Shown: piece after piece, positions 36,855 to 46,124 of the stretch
Position numbering within the stretch: position 1 is the stretch's first letter
Layout of the letters: every line of letters begins with the position of its first letter
Source of the DNA: Stutzerimonas stutzeri
GTDB lineage: Bacteria > Pseudomonadota > Gammaproteobacteria > Pseudomonadales > Pseudomonadaceae
Assembly (NCBI RefSeq): GCF_000935215.1
Contig: NZ_JXXD01000026.1
Coordinates: 1-64,000, forward strand
DNA: 64,000 bases
Reading direction: 5' to 3'
Notes under the pieces: model-generated
Database searches by the model: none
Told to the model about the DNA's origin: nothing
Seen by the model: only the letters and a program-made list of their open reading frames with translations
Program-made: the position numbers and the translations under genes

Positions 36855-37769
36855 ATGCGCCCGCTCGACATGTTCCGCCTGCTTGCTCTCGCCGCCATCT
36901 GGGGCGCAAGTTTTCTTTTTCTACGCATCATTGCCCCAGTGCTCGGCACCTTTCCCACGGCGTTCTTTCGTGTGTTGCTGGCAACCGCAGGGCTGCTGGT
37001 CATCCTGCTGTTACTGCGCACGCGCTGGGATTTCCGCGGCAAGCTGGGGTTGTGCCTGGTGCTGGGCGTGATCAATTCCGGCTTGCCGTTCGCACTGTAT
37101 TCGGTGGCCGCGCAGCTGGTGCCGGCTGGCTATTCGGCGATCTTCAACGCCACCACGCCGATGATGGGCGTACTGATCGGCGCCCTGTTCTTCACCGAGG
37201 AGTTGACGCTCGCCAAGATTATCGGCGTTTTCAGCGGGCTCGGCGGCGTGGCATTGCTGATGCGAATCGGGCCGGTGCCATTCGACACGGAGCTGCTGCT
37301 CGGCGCACTGGCATGCCTGGGCGCCACCGCCTGTTATGGCTTCGGCGGCTTTCTCACCCGCCGATGGATCAACCAGGGCGAAGGCCTGGACAGCGAGGTG
37401 GTCGCGTTCGGTAGCCAACTCGGTGCGACACTGTGCCTGTTGCCATTGTTCGGACTGTCGTTACTGAATGCGCCGCCGGTGAACTGGGGCGATTCGACAG
37501 TCTGGCTGAGTCTGCTGGGTCTGGGGCTGGTCTGTACGGCGTTCGCCTACATCCTCTACTTCCGCTTGCTAGCGGATATCGGACCGGTCAAGACACTGAC
37601 GGTGACCTTCCTGATCCCGCCATTTGGCGTGCTGTGGGGCGTTATCTTTCTTGATGAGCCACTTTCCTGGGCTTACGTCCAGGGCGGTGCGCTAATCGCG
37701 CTCGCGCTGTGGTTGATTCTGCGCCAGGCGCCTACCACACGGCCAACGGCGCAGTTGCGACGCAGCTGA
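36855..37769 (+). CDS. EamA/DMT family transporter
   Basis: Inner-membrane exporter of 304 aa with ten hydrophobic helices in two EamA repeats. The N-terminal IWGASFLFLRIIAPVLGTFP and the C-terminal FLIPPFGVLWGVIFLDEPLS are the family's typical repeat sequences (RhaT/YdcZ-type permeases). ATG with GGTGGAG upstream. The stop codon lies inside a strong hairpin shared with the convergent cysK. Unrelated in position to the other EamA gene at 25681. Substrate unknown. Confidence 0.88.
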   Translation: MRPLDMFRLLALAAIWGASFLFLRIIAPVLGTFPTAFFRVLLATAGLLVILLLLRTRWDFRGKLGLCLVLGVINSGLPFALYSVAAQLVPAGYSAIFNATTPMMGVLIGALFFTEELTLAKIIGVFSGLGGVALLMRIGPVPFDTELLLGALACLGATACYGFGGFLTRRWINQGEGLDSEVVAFGSQLGATLCLLPLFGLSLLNAPPVNWGDSTVWLSLLGLGLVCTAFAYILYFRLLADIGPVKTLTVTFLIPPFGVLWGVIFLDEPLSWAYVQGGALIALALWLILRQAPTTRPTAQLRRS

Positions 37770-37787
37770 ATTGCTCAGCTGCGTCGC
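37757..37787. terminator. Bidirectional hairpin between EamA gene and cysK
   Basis: Perfect 13-base arms GCGACGCAGCTGA (37757-37769) and TCAGCTGCGTCGC (37775-37787) with a five-base loop. The left arm contains the EamA stop codon, and the right arm ends 7 bp before the cysK stop. There is no strong T-run on either side, but the position between convergent genes supports termination. Confidence 0.65.
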
Positions 37788-37793
37788 ACCGCA

Positions 37794-38768
37794 TCACTGC
37801 ACCAGTTCCTGCTCGCTGAACATGTCGGTGAACAGCATGCTGGATAGGTAGCGCTCGCCGGAATCCGGCAGGATCACCACGATGTTCTTGCCCTGCATCT
37901 CTGGACGCTCGGCCAGACGGACCGCCGCAGCCATCGCCGCGCCGCAGGAAATGCCGCAAAGAATGCCCTCTTCGCGCATCAGCCGCAGCGCCATCTGTTT
38001 GGCCTCCTCGTCGTCGACGAGTTCGACCTGATCGACCATGGACAGGTCGAGGTTCTTTGGCACGAAGCCTGCGCCGATCCCCTGAATCTTGTGCGGGCTG
38101 GGCTTGACCTCGTCACCCGCCAAGGTCTGGCTGATAACCGGCGAGCTGGTCGGCTCCACGGCAACGCTGAGGATCTGCTTGCCCTTGGTGTTCTTGATGT
38201 AGCGCGAAACACCGGTAATGGTGCCGCCCGTTCCGACGCCGGCCACCAGCACATCGATGCTGCCGTCGGTGTCGTTCCAGATCTCCGGGCCGGTGGTCTT
38301 TTCATGGATCGCCGGGTTGGACGGGTTCTCGAACTGCTGCGGCATGTAGTACTGCTCGGGGTTCGAAGCCGCGATTTCGGCGGCCTTCTCGATCGCGCCC
38401 TTCATGCCCTTCGCCGGCTCGGTAAGCACCAGTTCGGCACCAAGAGCTTTCAGCACCTTGCGCCGCTCAAGGCTCATGGAAGCCGGCATGGTGAGCATGA
38501 GCTTGTAGCCGCGTGCAGCGGCAACGAAGGCCAGACCGATCCCGGTATTGCCCGAGGTTGGCTCGACCAGCGTCATGCCGGGCTTTATCCGGCCGCTGTC
38601 TTCGGCATCCCAGATCATCCCGGCACCGATTCGGCACTTAACGGAGTAGGCCGGGTTCTGGCCTTCGATCTTGGCCATGATGCTGACGCCCTTGGGACCA
38701 AGGCGGTTGATCATGACCAACGGGGTGTTGCCGATGGAGCGTGCGTTGTCTGCGAATATGCGACTCAT
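37794..38768 (-). CDS. cysK: Cysteine synthase A
   Basis: PLP-dependent O-acetylserine sulfhydrylase of 324 aa that makes cysteine from O-acetylserine and sulfide. The PLP lysine is Lys44 in [10 protein letters not shown], the substrate loop is [15 protein letters not shown], and the phosphate-binding glycine loop is [16 protein letters not shown]. The C-terminal [12 protein letters not shown] is typical of CysK. Length fits CysK rather than CysM. ATG at 38766-38768. Confidence 0.95.
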   Translation of the reverse strand: MSRIFADNARSIGNTPLVMINRLGPKGVSIMAKIEGQNPAYSVKCRIGAGMIWDAEDSGRIKPGMTLVEPTSGNTGIGLAFVAAARGYKLMLTMPASMSLERRKVLKALGAELVLTEPAKGMKGAIEKAAEIAASNPEQYYMPQQFENPSNPAIHEKTTGPEIWNDTDGSIDVLVAGVGTGGTITGVSRYIKNTKGKQILSVAVEPTSSPVISQTLAGDEVKPSPHKIQGIGAGFVPKNLDLSMVDQVELVDDEEAKQMALRLMREEGILCGISCGAAMAAAVRLAERPEMQGKNIVVILPDSGERYLSSMLFTDMFSEQELVQ

Positions 38769-38891
38769 GGGAATGCCCTGTCCGAGGTGTACCAGACCAA
38801 TCAGCCTATGTGCAGTCCAGGCGTCAGTCCAGCCGAACTCACGGCGGAAACCTGGGGTCCATCGTCAACACGCCCACATCCCCGGAATGCC

Positions 38892-39962
38892 ATGACCCGT
38901 CGCCTGCTTCCCCTGTGGATTCTTCTCGCACTTGGCCTGCTGCTGATCGTGCTGCACCTCGCCCTGCCCCATCTGGTGCGTAATTATCTGAACGAAAAGA
39001 TGGCCGACATGGGCGACTATCAGGGCCATGTCGAAGACGTCGATCTGGCTTGGTGGCGCGGGGCTTATCGCGTCGAAGGGCTGCTGATCGAGAAGAAGGA
39101 CAAGCGCGTACAGGCGCCGCTGTTGAAGGCGCCAGGTATTGATATCGCCATCAGCTGGGACGCAATCCTGCGGCACCGCGAGATCGTCGGTGAGGTGATC
39201 TTCGAACAACCGCACCTGAACTTCGTCGATGGCGGCGACAGCGGCGATTCACAAAGCGGTAAAGGAGTCGATTGGCGCGACCAGCTCGATGCCCTGATAC
39301 CGATCACGCTGAACGAGATTCGCGTTGTCGATGGACAGCTGTCCTTTCGCAACTTCTCTTCCGACCCACAGGTGCACGTCTACGCCAGCGACATCCAGGC
39401 CAGCCTGTATAACCTGACCAACACCGATGATACCGATGGCACCCGCACGGCAGCGTTCGAGGGCACCGGCAAGCTGTTCGACCAGGCGCCGATCGAGGCG
39501 ACGGCCAGCTTCGACCCATTTACCGACTGGGAGGACTTCGAGGTCAATCTGCGCGTCACCGAGGTACCGCTAAAGCAGCTGAACGACCTCAGTCGCGCCT
39601 ATGCCGACTTCGATTTCGCCGGCGGAACGGGTGATCTCGTCCTCGAAGTGCAGGCCACCGACAGTCAACTCGACGGCTACATCAAGCCGTTGCTGCGCAA
39701 CGTGGATATCTTCGATTACGAACAGGACGTGGCAAACGAGCACAAGGGCTTCTTCCGCGGCCTCTGGGAGGCCGTGGTTGGCGGCGGCCAGGAGGTGCTG
39801 GAAAACCAGCGCAAGGATCAGTTCGCGACCCGTGTCGAGCTGTCCGGCACCACCCGCGAAACCGACGTGAGCCCATTCCAGGCCTTCGTCGAGATACTGC
39901 GCAACGCCTTCGTCGAAGCTTTCTCGGCTCGATTCGAACGATCCGTGAGCGATGACGAGTGA
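38892..39962 (+). CDS. DUF748 family (AsmA-like) envelope protein
   Basis: Protein of 356 aa with one N-terminal membrane helix (about residues 7-26, LLPLWILLALGLLLIVLHLA) and a large periplasmic, beta-rich region with repeated strand motifs such as LLKAPGIDIAISWDAILRHR and ITLNEIRVVDGQLSFRNF, typical of DUF748/AsmA-like proteins. These are thought to help lipid or lipoprotein traffic between membranes; no specific role is shown for this one. The ATG at 38892 starts the membrane anchor. A CATTCAG/CTGAATG hairpin (39995-40011) follows the gene. Confidence 0.82.
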   Translation: MTRRLLPLWILLALGLLLIVLHLALPHLVRNYLNEKMADMGDYQGHVEDVDLAWWRGAYRVEGLLIEKKDKRVQAPLLKAPGIDIAISWDAILRHREIVGEVIFEQPHLNFVDGGDSGDSQSGKGVDWRDQLDALIPITLNEIRVVDGQLSFRNFSSDPQVHVYASDIQASLYNLTNTDDTDGTRTAAFEGTGKLFDQAPIEATASFDPFTDWEDFEVNLRVTEVPLKQLNDLSRAYADFDFAGGTGDLVLEVQATDSQLDGYIKPLLRNVDIFDYEQDVANEHKGFFRGLWEAVVGGGQEVLENQRKDQFATRVELSGTTRETDVSPFQAFVEILRNAFVEAFSARFERSVSDDE

Positions 39963-40022
39963 CCAAGCGGCGCCACCAGAAGCGCACGCGCAGCCATTCA
40001 GTGACTGAATGATGCTCTCGCG

Positions 40023-40050
40023 TTCACACTCACACGAGCTTCCCTTATAG
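40023..40050 (+). promoter_or_regulatory. Putative promoter of the moxR operon
   Basis: TTCACA at 40023-40028, a 16-base spacer and TTATAG at 40045-40050 form a sigma70-like pair about 55 bp upstream of the moxR start. It is supported by pattern only. Confidence 0.4.
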
Positions 40051-40105
40051 TCCCCTCCTGACTACAACGAGCGCCTGCGTGCCAGGCCCGCCGAAGGAAT
40101 CCGCA

Positions 40106-40954
<849 letters not shown>

Positions 40955-41005
40955 TCGGTGCCGGCTTCGGTGGCGCCGGTCGCGCACTCACTGGAGGAAC
41001 AAACC

Positions 41006-41410
41006 ATGCAAACGCATACCGGTAGTTGCCTGTGCGGCGTCGTGCGCTATCGCATCGACGCCCCCATCGACGAGTTGACCCACTGCCACTGCAAGATGTG
41101 CCGCAAGGCCCATGGCGCCGCCTTCGCCAGCTACGCGAGCGTGCCACTGGACGCCCTGCACTTCATGTCGGGCAAGGATCAGCTGGGCGTTTACCACTCC
41201 TCCGAACATGTGACGCGCACCTTCTGCATCCGCTGCGGCTCCAATCTGCTGTTCGTCGACAACCGCGAGCATGAGGTCGGCGTCGCTGCCGGGACCCTCG
41301 ATTCACCGCTGCCGGCACCGCCGCAATCGCACATCTTCGTCGACTCCAAGGCGGCGTGGTACGAGATTCACGACGCACTGCCCCAACACACCGGCGACAG
41401 CCCCCGCTGA
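41006..41410 (+). CDS. GFA family (Mss4-like zinc) protein
   Basis: Zinc-binding protein of 134 aa of the GFA (glutathione-dependent formaldehyde-activating-like) family. The cysteines are in GSCLCGVVRYRI (residues 7-18), HCHCKMCRKAHG and FCIRCGSNL, the canonical three-pair set. The true activity is unknown for most members, which also occur outside formaldehyde metabolism. The ATG at 41006 follows GGAGGAAC. It sits between moxR and its VWA partner, 51 bp and 49 bp from each, so it is probably co-transcribed with them. Confidence 0.9.
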   Translation: MQTHTGSCLCGVVRYRIDAPIDELTHCHCKMCRKAHGAAFASYASVPLDALHFMSGKDQLGVYHSSEHVTRTFCIRCGSNLLFVDNREHEVGVAAGTLDSPLPAPPQSHIFVDSKAAWYEIHDALPQHTGDSPR

Positions 41411-41459
41411 GCGCCCCGAACATTGCGCACTATCCACGGTGCGTCAGAGGTTTTCTGCC

Positions 41460-42638
41460 ATGCTGCTTGGCCTGTTCAATGAGATGCGCGCTGCCAAGGT
41501 GCCGGTATCGGTGCGCGAACTGCTGGACCTGATCGATGCGCTCAAGCACCGCGTCGTGTTCGCCGACATGGACGAGTTCTATTTCCTGGCACGCACGGTG
41601 ATGGTCAAGGACGAGCGCCACTTCGACAAATTCGACCGGGCCTTCGGTGCCTATTTCAAAGGTCTGGAAAATCTCGATCAGCATCTCGAGGCGCTGATCC
41701 CCGAAGACTGGCTGCGCAAGGAGTTCGAGCGCAGCCTGACGGACGAGGAACGAGCGCAGATCCAGTCCCTAGGCGGCCTGGACAAGCTGATCGAAGAGTT
41801 CAAGAAGCGTCTCGAGGAACAGAAGGAACGCCACGCCGGCGGCAACAAGTGGATCGGCACCGGCGGCACCAGCCCGTTCGGGTCGGGCGGCTACAACCCC
41901 GAAGGCATCCGCATCGGCGACGCCGGCAAGCGCCAGGGCAAGGCGGTGAAGGTCTGGGACCAGCGCGAGTACAAGAACCTCGACGACCAGGTCGAGCTCG
42001 GTACGCGCAACATCAAGATCGCCCTGCGCCGCCTGCGCAAGTTCGCCCGCCAGGGCGCGGCGGACGAGCTGGATATCGACGGCACCATCGACCATACCGC
42101 GCGAGATGCCGGCCTGCTCAACATCCAGATGCGCCCGGAGCGGCGCAATGCGGTGAAGCTGCTGATCCTGTTCGACATCGGCGGCTCGATGGACGCCCAC
42201 GTGAAGGTCTGCGAAGAGCTGTTCTCGGCCTGCAAGACCGAATTCAAGCACCTCGAGTACTTTTACTTCCACAACTTCATTTACGAGTCGGTGTGGAAGA
42301 ACAATTTCCGCCGCACTTCGGAACGCACGTCGACCCTGGACGTGCTGCACAAGTACGGCGCGGACTACAAGGTGGTGTTCGTCGGCGACGCGGCGATGGC
42401 ACCCTATGAGGTCACCCAGCCGGGCGGTAGCGTCGAGCACTGGAACGAGGAAGCCGGCTACGTCTGGATGCAGCGCTTCATGGAGAAGTACAAGAAGCTC
42501 ATCTGGATCAACCCCTACCCAAAGGACACCTGGGGCTACACCACGTCCACCGGCATCATCCGCGAGCTGGTGGAGGACCGCATGTATCCGCTGACGCTGA
42601 GCGGGCTCGAAGACGGGATGAAGTTTCTGGCTAAGTGA
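41460..42638 (+). CDS. VWA-domain protein (CoxE-like), MoxR partner
   Basis: Protein of 392 aa. The N-terminal half is helical and charged (KKRLEEQKERHAGGNKW, about residues 115-140), and the C-terminal half is a von Willebrand A domain. The metal-site motif reads DIGGSM, so the first serine of the usual DxSxS is glycine, as commonly seen in this family. The later FVGDAAMAPYEV loop is conserved. CoxE-like proteins pair with MoxR ATPases in enzyme maturation; the target is unknown here. ATG at 41460. Confidence 0.9.
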   Translation: MLLGLFNEMRAAKVPVSVRELLDLIDALKHRVVFADMDEFYFLARTVMVKDERHFDKFDRAFGAYFKGLENLDQHLEALIPEDWLRKEFERSLTDEERAQIQSLGGLDKLIEEFKKRLEEQKERHAGGNKWIGTGGTSPFGSGGYNPEGIRIGDAGKRQGKAVKVWDQREYKNLDDQVELGTRNIKIALRRLRKFARQGAADELDIDGTIDHTARDAGLLNIQMRPERRNAVKLLILFDIGGSMDAHVKVCEELFSACKTEFKHLEYFYFHNFIYESVWKNNFRRTSERTSTLDVLHKYGADYKVVFVGDAAMAPYEVTQPGGSVEHWNEEAGYVWMQRFMEKYKKLIWINPYPKDTWGYTTSTGIIRELVEDRMYPLTLSGLEDGMKFLAK

Positions 42639-42710
42639 GTTGATCCGTCCGTTCGCCAGCCGCTACCCGGGCCGCGACTAGCCCAGGCAATCGGCAGCGC
42701 AACCCTCAAG

Positions 42711-43226
42711 TCACGAGCGAAAGGCACGGTAGCGGCGCCGCGAGCGGAACGGGAAGCTTGCCGCCAGCAGCAGGCTCTCCACCAGCCAGGCCAGCAACAG
42801 TGCGCAACTCAGCCCCCAGGCAATGGCTTCGGGCGCCAGTAGGACCTGGAAGCGATAGCTGCTCCATACCTGCTCGCGCAGACTGCGCTCGGCGCCGAGC
42901 AGTACGTGAATGGCGCGTGCGTACCACGGTCGCTGCATCGCCTGCCACTCGCGCTCGAGCAGGCGGGCCCGCGACACCAGATGCTCGACGCTTTGAGCGT
43001 CGTTCTGGAAAACCGGGTCGTCGCTATCTCGATAGTGCCGCACTAGCGCATCCAGATCGCCGCTGAAGAAGCGCCGCGCTGTGTCCTGAAAGCCGTGCAA
43101 ACCCTGCTCGGCCTCAAGGCGCCTCGCCTCGACGTGCTTGGCATAGGCATCGATGAAACCCGGCACCTGTACGCCCACCAGCAAGCCGAACGCAAAAAGG
43201 GTCAGGCGCAGATAACTTCTCAGCAT
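42711..43226 (-). CDS. DUF2937 family membrane protein
   Basis: Protein of 171 aa with an N-terminal hydrophobic helix (residues 5-22, LRLTLFAFGLLVGVQVPG), a soluble, charged middle (about 25-120), and a second hydrophobic helix (about 138-160), then a basic end RSRRRYRAFRS. The fold and function are unknown; similar proteins are common in pseudomonads. The ATG at 43224-43226 overlaps the end of yafJ by 7 bp, indicating co-translation. Confidence 0.83.
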   Translation of the reverse strand: MLRSYLRLTLFAFGLLVGVQVPGFIDAYAKHVEARRLEAEQGLHGFQDTARRFFSGDLDALVRHYRDSDDPVFQNDAQSVEHLVSRARLLEREWQAMQRPWYARAIHVLLGAERSLREQVWSSYRFQVLLAPEAIAWGLSCALLLAWLVESLLLAASFPFRSRRRYRAFRS

Positions 43227-44002
43227 GTCGCCACCTTGCCCTGCGCGACGCATTCGCCCTGTTGCCAGAGGCTCCATTGACCGGGCTCGTGCAGGGTCCA
43301 TTGCTCGTTATTGGTCAGCGGTTCGGTCGCCAGCACGGTGACGACATCGTCAGGGGTGGTTTCGGCATGGAAGTTCACCGTCAGCTCGGCATCTCTGAGT
43401 TGAGCAGGGCCGAACGGGGCGCGCCGGGTGATTTCCGCAAGCTTGGTGCTGCAGAAGCTGAACAACCATTCACCGTTGCTCAGCAGGCAATTGAACACGC
43501 CCTTGCGGCGATACTCGTTGCAGGCGCCGAGCAACACGGGCAGCAGGCTCTGCGGGTCGCAACGGTCAGGGAAATCCAGTCGGATGCGGTTCAGCAGGTC
43601 GCAGAAGGCGCGCTCGCTATCGGTGTCGCCGACCGGGCGATAGATGCCCTTGCCGGGCTCAAAGTCCGAAAGCTGGCCATTGTGCGCGAAGCACCAGTGC
43701 TGTCCCCAGAGTTCGCGGACAAAGGGGTGGGTATTGACCAGGGAAACCTTGCCGACATTGGCGTGACGAATGTGGCCGATCACCACTTCGCTCTTGATCA
43801 GATAGCGCTGCACCATCTTCGCCACCTCGGACTCGCAACTGGCGACGGGGTCCTGAAACAACCGCAAGCCGCGCCCCTCATAGAAGGCGATACCCCAGCC
43901 ATCCTTGTGTGGCCCGGTCTTGCCGCCCCGCTGCATCAGACCGGTGAAGCTGAAAACGATATCGGTTGGAACATTGGCGCTCATGCCCAGCAGCTCGCAC
44001 AT
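43220..44002 (-). CDS. yafJ: Class II glutamine amidotransferase YafJ
   Basis: Ntn-type amidohydrolase domain protein of 260 aa. After removal of Met1 the N-terminal Cys2 (MCELLGMSAN) would be the nucleophile. HIRHANVGKVSLVNTHPF and FAHNGQL carry the substrate-binding residues, and GDTDSERAFC is the usual third motif. Its physiological acceptor is not known. The start ATG at 44000-44002 has GGAG upstream. Operon with the overlapping DUF2937 gene. Confidence 0.9.
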   Translation of the reverse strand: MCELLGMSANVPTDIVFSFTGLMQRGGKTGPHKDGWGIAFYEGRGLRLFQDPVASCESEVAKMVQRYLIKSEVVIGHIRHANVGKVSLVNTHPFVRELWGQHWCFAHNGQLSDFEPGKGIYRPVGDTDSERAFCDLLNRIRLDFPDRCDPQSLLPVLLGACNEYRRKGVFNCLLSNGEWLFSFCSTKLAEITRRAPFGPAQLRDAELTVNFHAETTPDDVVTVLATEPLTNNEQWTLHEPGQWSLWQQGECVAQGKVATC

Positions 44003-44037
44003 GCGTCATCTCCGCTCGGTGTCTGTGAATCGCTCGA

Positions 44038-44508
44038 CTAGAGCCTGGGCTCGGTGCGCATCCGCCCGCGTGACGGCGTGTAGTCCAGCTCGTCATCGCT
44101 GTCATCTTCCATGCGTTCGCGCAGCGTCCGACTGTCCTCGGCTTCGTCCGCAGTGTCGCGACGGCGTCGATACTTTCGCTCGATCGGCCAGCGTATGGCG
44201 ACGAGCAGCAGATACAGGCCGAATGCGATCAGCCCGTACATGGCCAGATCCGCCACGGCGCGCCAGGCGTTGTTGCCCACCTGGAAGATCATGTCCATGG
44301 CGGTAATGGCCACCGCCGGCGCGAAGAGTTCCTTCGCCGGGTCGACGATGGTCGGCGTGAACAGCAACACAGCCGCGATCAGTCGTAGCGGCTCGCGCAA
44401 CCAGCGCCACATTCCGCGCGTCACCCGGAACCAGAACAGCAGGCATCCCAGCGCGGCTATCCCGTAGAGAGCCCAGGCGAGCGAGTAATCGGAGTCGAAC
44501 ATCAGCAT
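44038..44508 (-). CDS. Conserved inner-membrane protein
   Basis: Protein of 156 aa that I cannot assign to a function. It has three hydrophobic helices (about residues 10-27, 38-54 and 88-106) and a long, charged, arginine- and aspartate-rich C-terminal tail (from KYRRRRDTADEAEDS onward) in the cytoplasm. ATG at 44506-44508 was chosen because it begins the first membrane segment neatly. It lies 35 bp upstream of yafJ in the same orientation. Confidence 0.78.
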   Translation of the reverse strand: MLMFDSDYSLAWALYGIAALGCLLFWFRVTRGMWRWLREPLRLIAAVLLFTPTIVDPAKELFAPAVAITAMDMIFQVGNNAWRAVADLAMYGLIAFGLYLLLVAIRWPIERKYRRRRDTADEAEDSRTLRERMEDDSDDELDYTPSRGRMRTEPRL

Positions 44509-44777
44509 GGTGTTTTCTCGGTGACAGCCGTTCACAACTGCCAGCGGCGGCTGGCGAGGCAACAGGGCGCATTCAGCGTCGTCACGGGCATGCTATGCGT
44601 CGCAGCGACAAGGGCGGCCATGATAGCAGCCTGTGTCCCTCAGCCGTCATCGATGGTGACAACAAGCCACTGGCGAAGGCCGAAGCAAGGTCGTATAAAC
44701 CTCTTAAACGAGGGGTTATCCCCAAACATCGCCGGGACGGCTGCCTCAGGCAACCGGCAAGCAAGGAGAAACACGCC

Positions 44778-45218
44778 ATGCCCTACCAACACATACTGGT
44801 CGCCATCGACCTGACCGAAGAGTGCCATCCGGTCGTGGCTCGCGCCCAGGCGCTGGCCAGCACCTCGAATGCCAAGCTGAGCCTGGTGCACATCATCGAG
44901 CCGATGGCCATGGCCTTCGGCGGCGACGTGCCGATGGACCTTTCGATGCTGCAACAACAGCAGTTCGACCAGGCACGCGAGCGCATGAACGGCTTCGCCG
45001 ACAGCTACCCGGGTCTGGCACCGGAGAATCGCCACCTCGCCTACGGACAGCCCCGCCAGGAAGTACATCGCCTGGCGAAGGAACAGGGCTGTGATCTGAT
45101 CGTGGTCGGCAGCCATGGTCGCCACGGACTCGCCCTGCTGCTGGGGTCGACCGCCAACGACATCCTCCACGGCGCGCCGTGCGATGTACTGGCCGTGCGT
45201 TTGAAAAAGGCCGATTAG
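44778..45218 (+). CDS. uspA: Universal stress protein UspA
   Basis: Cytoplasmic universal stress protein of 146 aa. It opens with YQHILVAIDLTEECHPVV, the UspA strand-turn that binds nucleotide or metal, and has the ATP-binding-like motif VGSHGRHGLALLLGSTAND near the C-terminus. It is probably dimeric and induced by stationary phase or oxygen limitation in pseudomonads (family knowledge). AAGGAG lies upstream. A CCTC/GAGG repeat and a GGGGTTATCCCC palindrome lie in the 5' gap. Confidence 0.92.
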   Translation: MPYQHILVAIDLTEECHPVVARAQALASTSNAKLSLVHIIEPMAMAFGGDVPMDLSMLQQQQFDQARERMNGFADSYPGLAPENRHLAYGQPRQEVHRLAKEQGCDLIVVGSHGRHGLALLLGSTANDILHGAPCDVLAVRLKKAD

Positions 45219-45228
45219 CCAGGTCGCC

Positions 45229-45252
45229 GCGCAGGGTGAAGCCACTCTGCGC
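45229..45252. terminator. Bidirectional hairpin between uspA and 45265 gene
   Basis: Arms GCGCAGGGTG (45229-45238) and CACTCTGCGC (45243-45252) pair at nine of ten positions with loop AAGC. The hairpin lies between the convergent stops of uspA and its neighbour. No T-run follows. Confidence 0.5.
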
Positions 45253-45264
45253 AAGCTGGCGAGT

Positions 45265-45957
45265 TCAGACCGCTTCGACGCCGTCGCCCGCACTCATCAC
45301 CAGCGGGCGGATCTTCTGCAGTTGCGTCTCGAGCGAATAGGTCAGGCTCGACGCCATGGAAAAGAAGGTCAGAAAGGCCTTGAGATTGGAGTCGGCGTGA
45401 CAGGTATCGTGAATACGCTGCCAGAACGCCTGGTTAACCAGTTGCAGCTGCTGAAATGAACGCACCAGCCCGCGCAGTTCCCAGTCCGCATGGCGACCCT
45501 CGCGCAGGTTGAAATACTGCCGCGCCAGATAGAGCGATACCGCCCGCAAAACGAACTCGTTGTTGCTGGCAAATGGCAAATGCTGCTTGGCCATGGGCTT
45601 GAGTCCGCCGAGCACCGGGCAGGCACTGGTAGCCATGATCACCCCGAGCAGTGCCCGCAGCCCCTCGTCCAGACCAACCTGCTTGGTGTACTCACGCTCC
45701 GGCGTGCGCACCCATACCAAGGCCTTCTTCACTGCCGGCAGGCCCTGGAAATCCTCGATCACCCGGTGCAGGTCGACCGCAGCCGGGCAATGGCTGAAAT
45801 CGTCCTTGCTCAGTGGGCAATTCGAGCAGCGCTGATGCTCCAGACGGGTCCATTTCGGCGCCTGCGCGGCGACCTCCCTGTCGTACTCACGATCCAGCTC
45901 GATCCTGTAGCTGAAGTCGTGTTCATCATCCAGGGTAATGCGATATTCGATTGCCAT
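45265..45957 (-). CDS. Conserved hypothetical protein
   Basis: Protein of 230 aa whose function I do not recognise; it may be a DUF6901-type protein, but I cannot verify that. The N-terminal 30 residues are strand-like and acidic (MAIEYRITLDDEHDFSYRIE). A cysteine pair with spacing CSNC plus a third Cys in FSHC at about residues 44-57 may bind metal. The rest is helical (RQYFNLREGRHADWELRG, LKAFLTFFSMASSLTYSLE). The start has GGAG upstream. It converges on uspA. Confidence 0.75.
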   Translation of the reverse strand: MAIEYRITLDDEHDFSYRIELDREYDREVAAQAPKWTRLEHQRCSNCPLSKDDFSHCPAAVDLHRVIEDFQGLPAVKKALVWVRTPEREYTKQVGLDEGLRALLGVIMATSACPVLGGLKPMAKQHLPFASNNEFVLRAVSLYLARQYFNLREGRHADWELRGLVRSFQQLQLVNQAFWQRIHDTCHADSNLKAFLTFFSMASSLTYSLETQLQKIRPLVMSAGDGVEAV

Positions 45958-46124
45958 TAACGCTCCATCATTACTGCATGATCCGATGCGGATACTTAAC
46001 TACGCGCCAGCACGCCGGGCATTGATCCATCTCATAAGCCGTGATGGGGAGCCGCATCGTCGGGCAGCGATTGGTGTGGCGCGGGCCCCAGCAACCCGCA
46101 CCCCTGCTCGCCAGAGTGGCGGGA

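Noticed and set aside
38091-38891. A 267-codon in-frame extension upstream of the DUF748 gene
   Set aside because: It is antisense to cysK and would place residues before the membrane anchor that begins at 38892.
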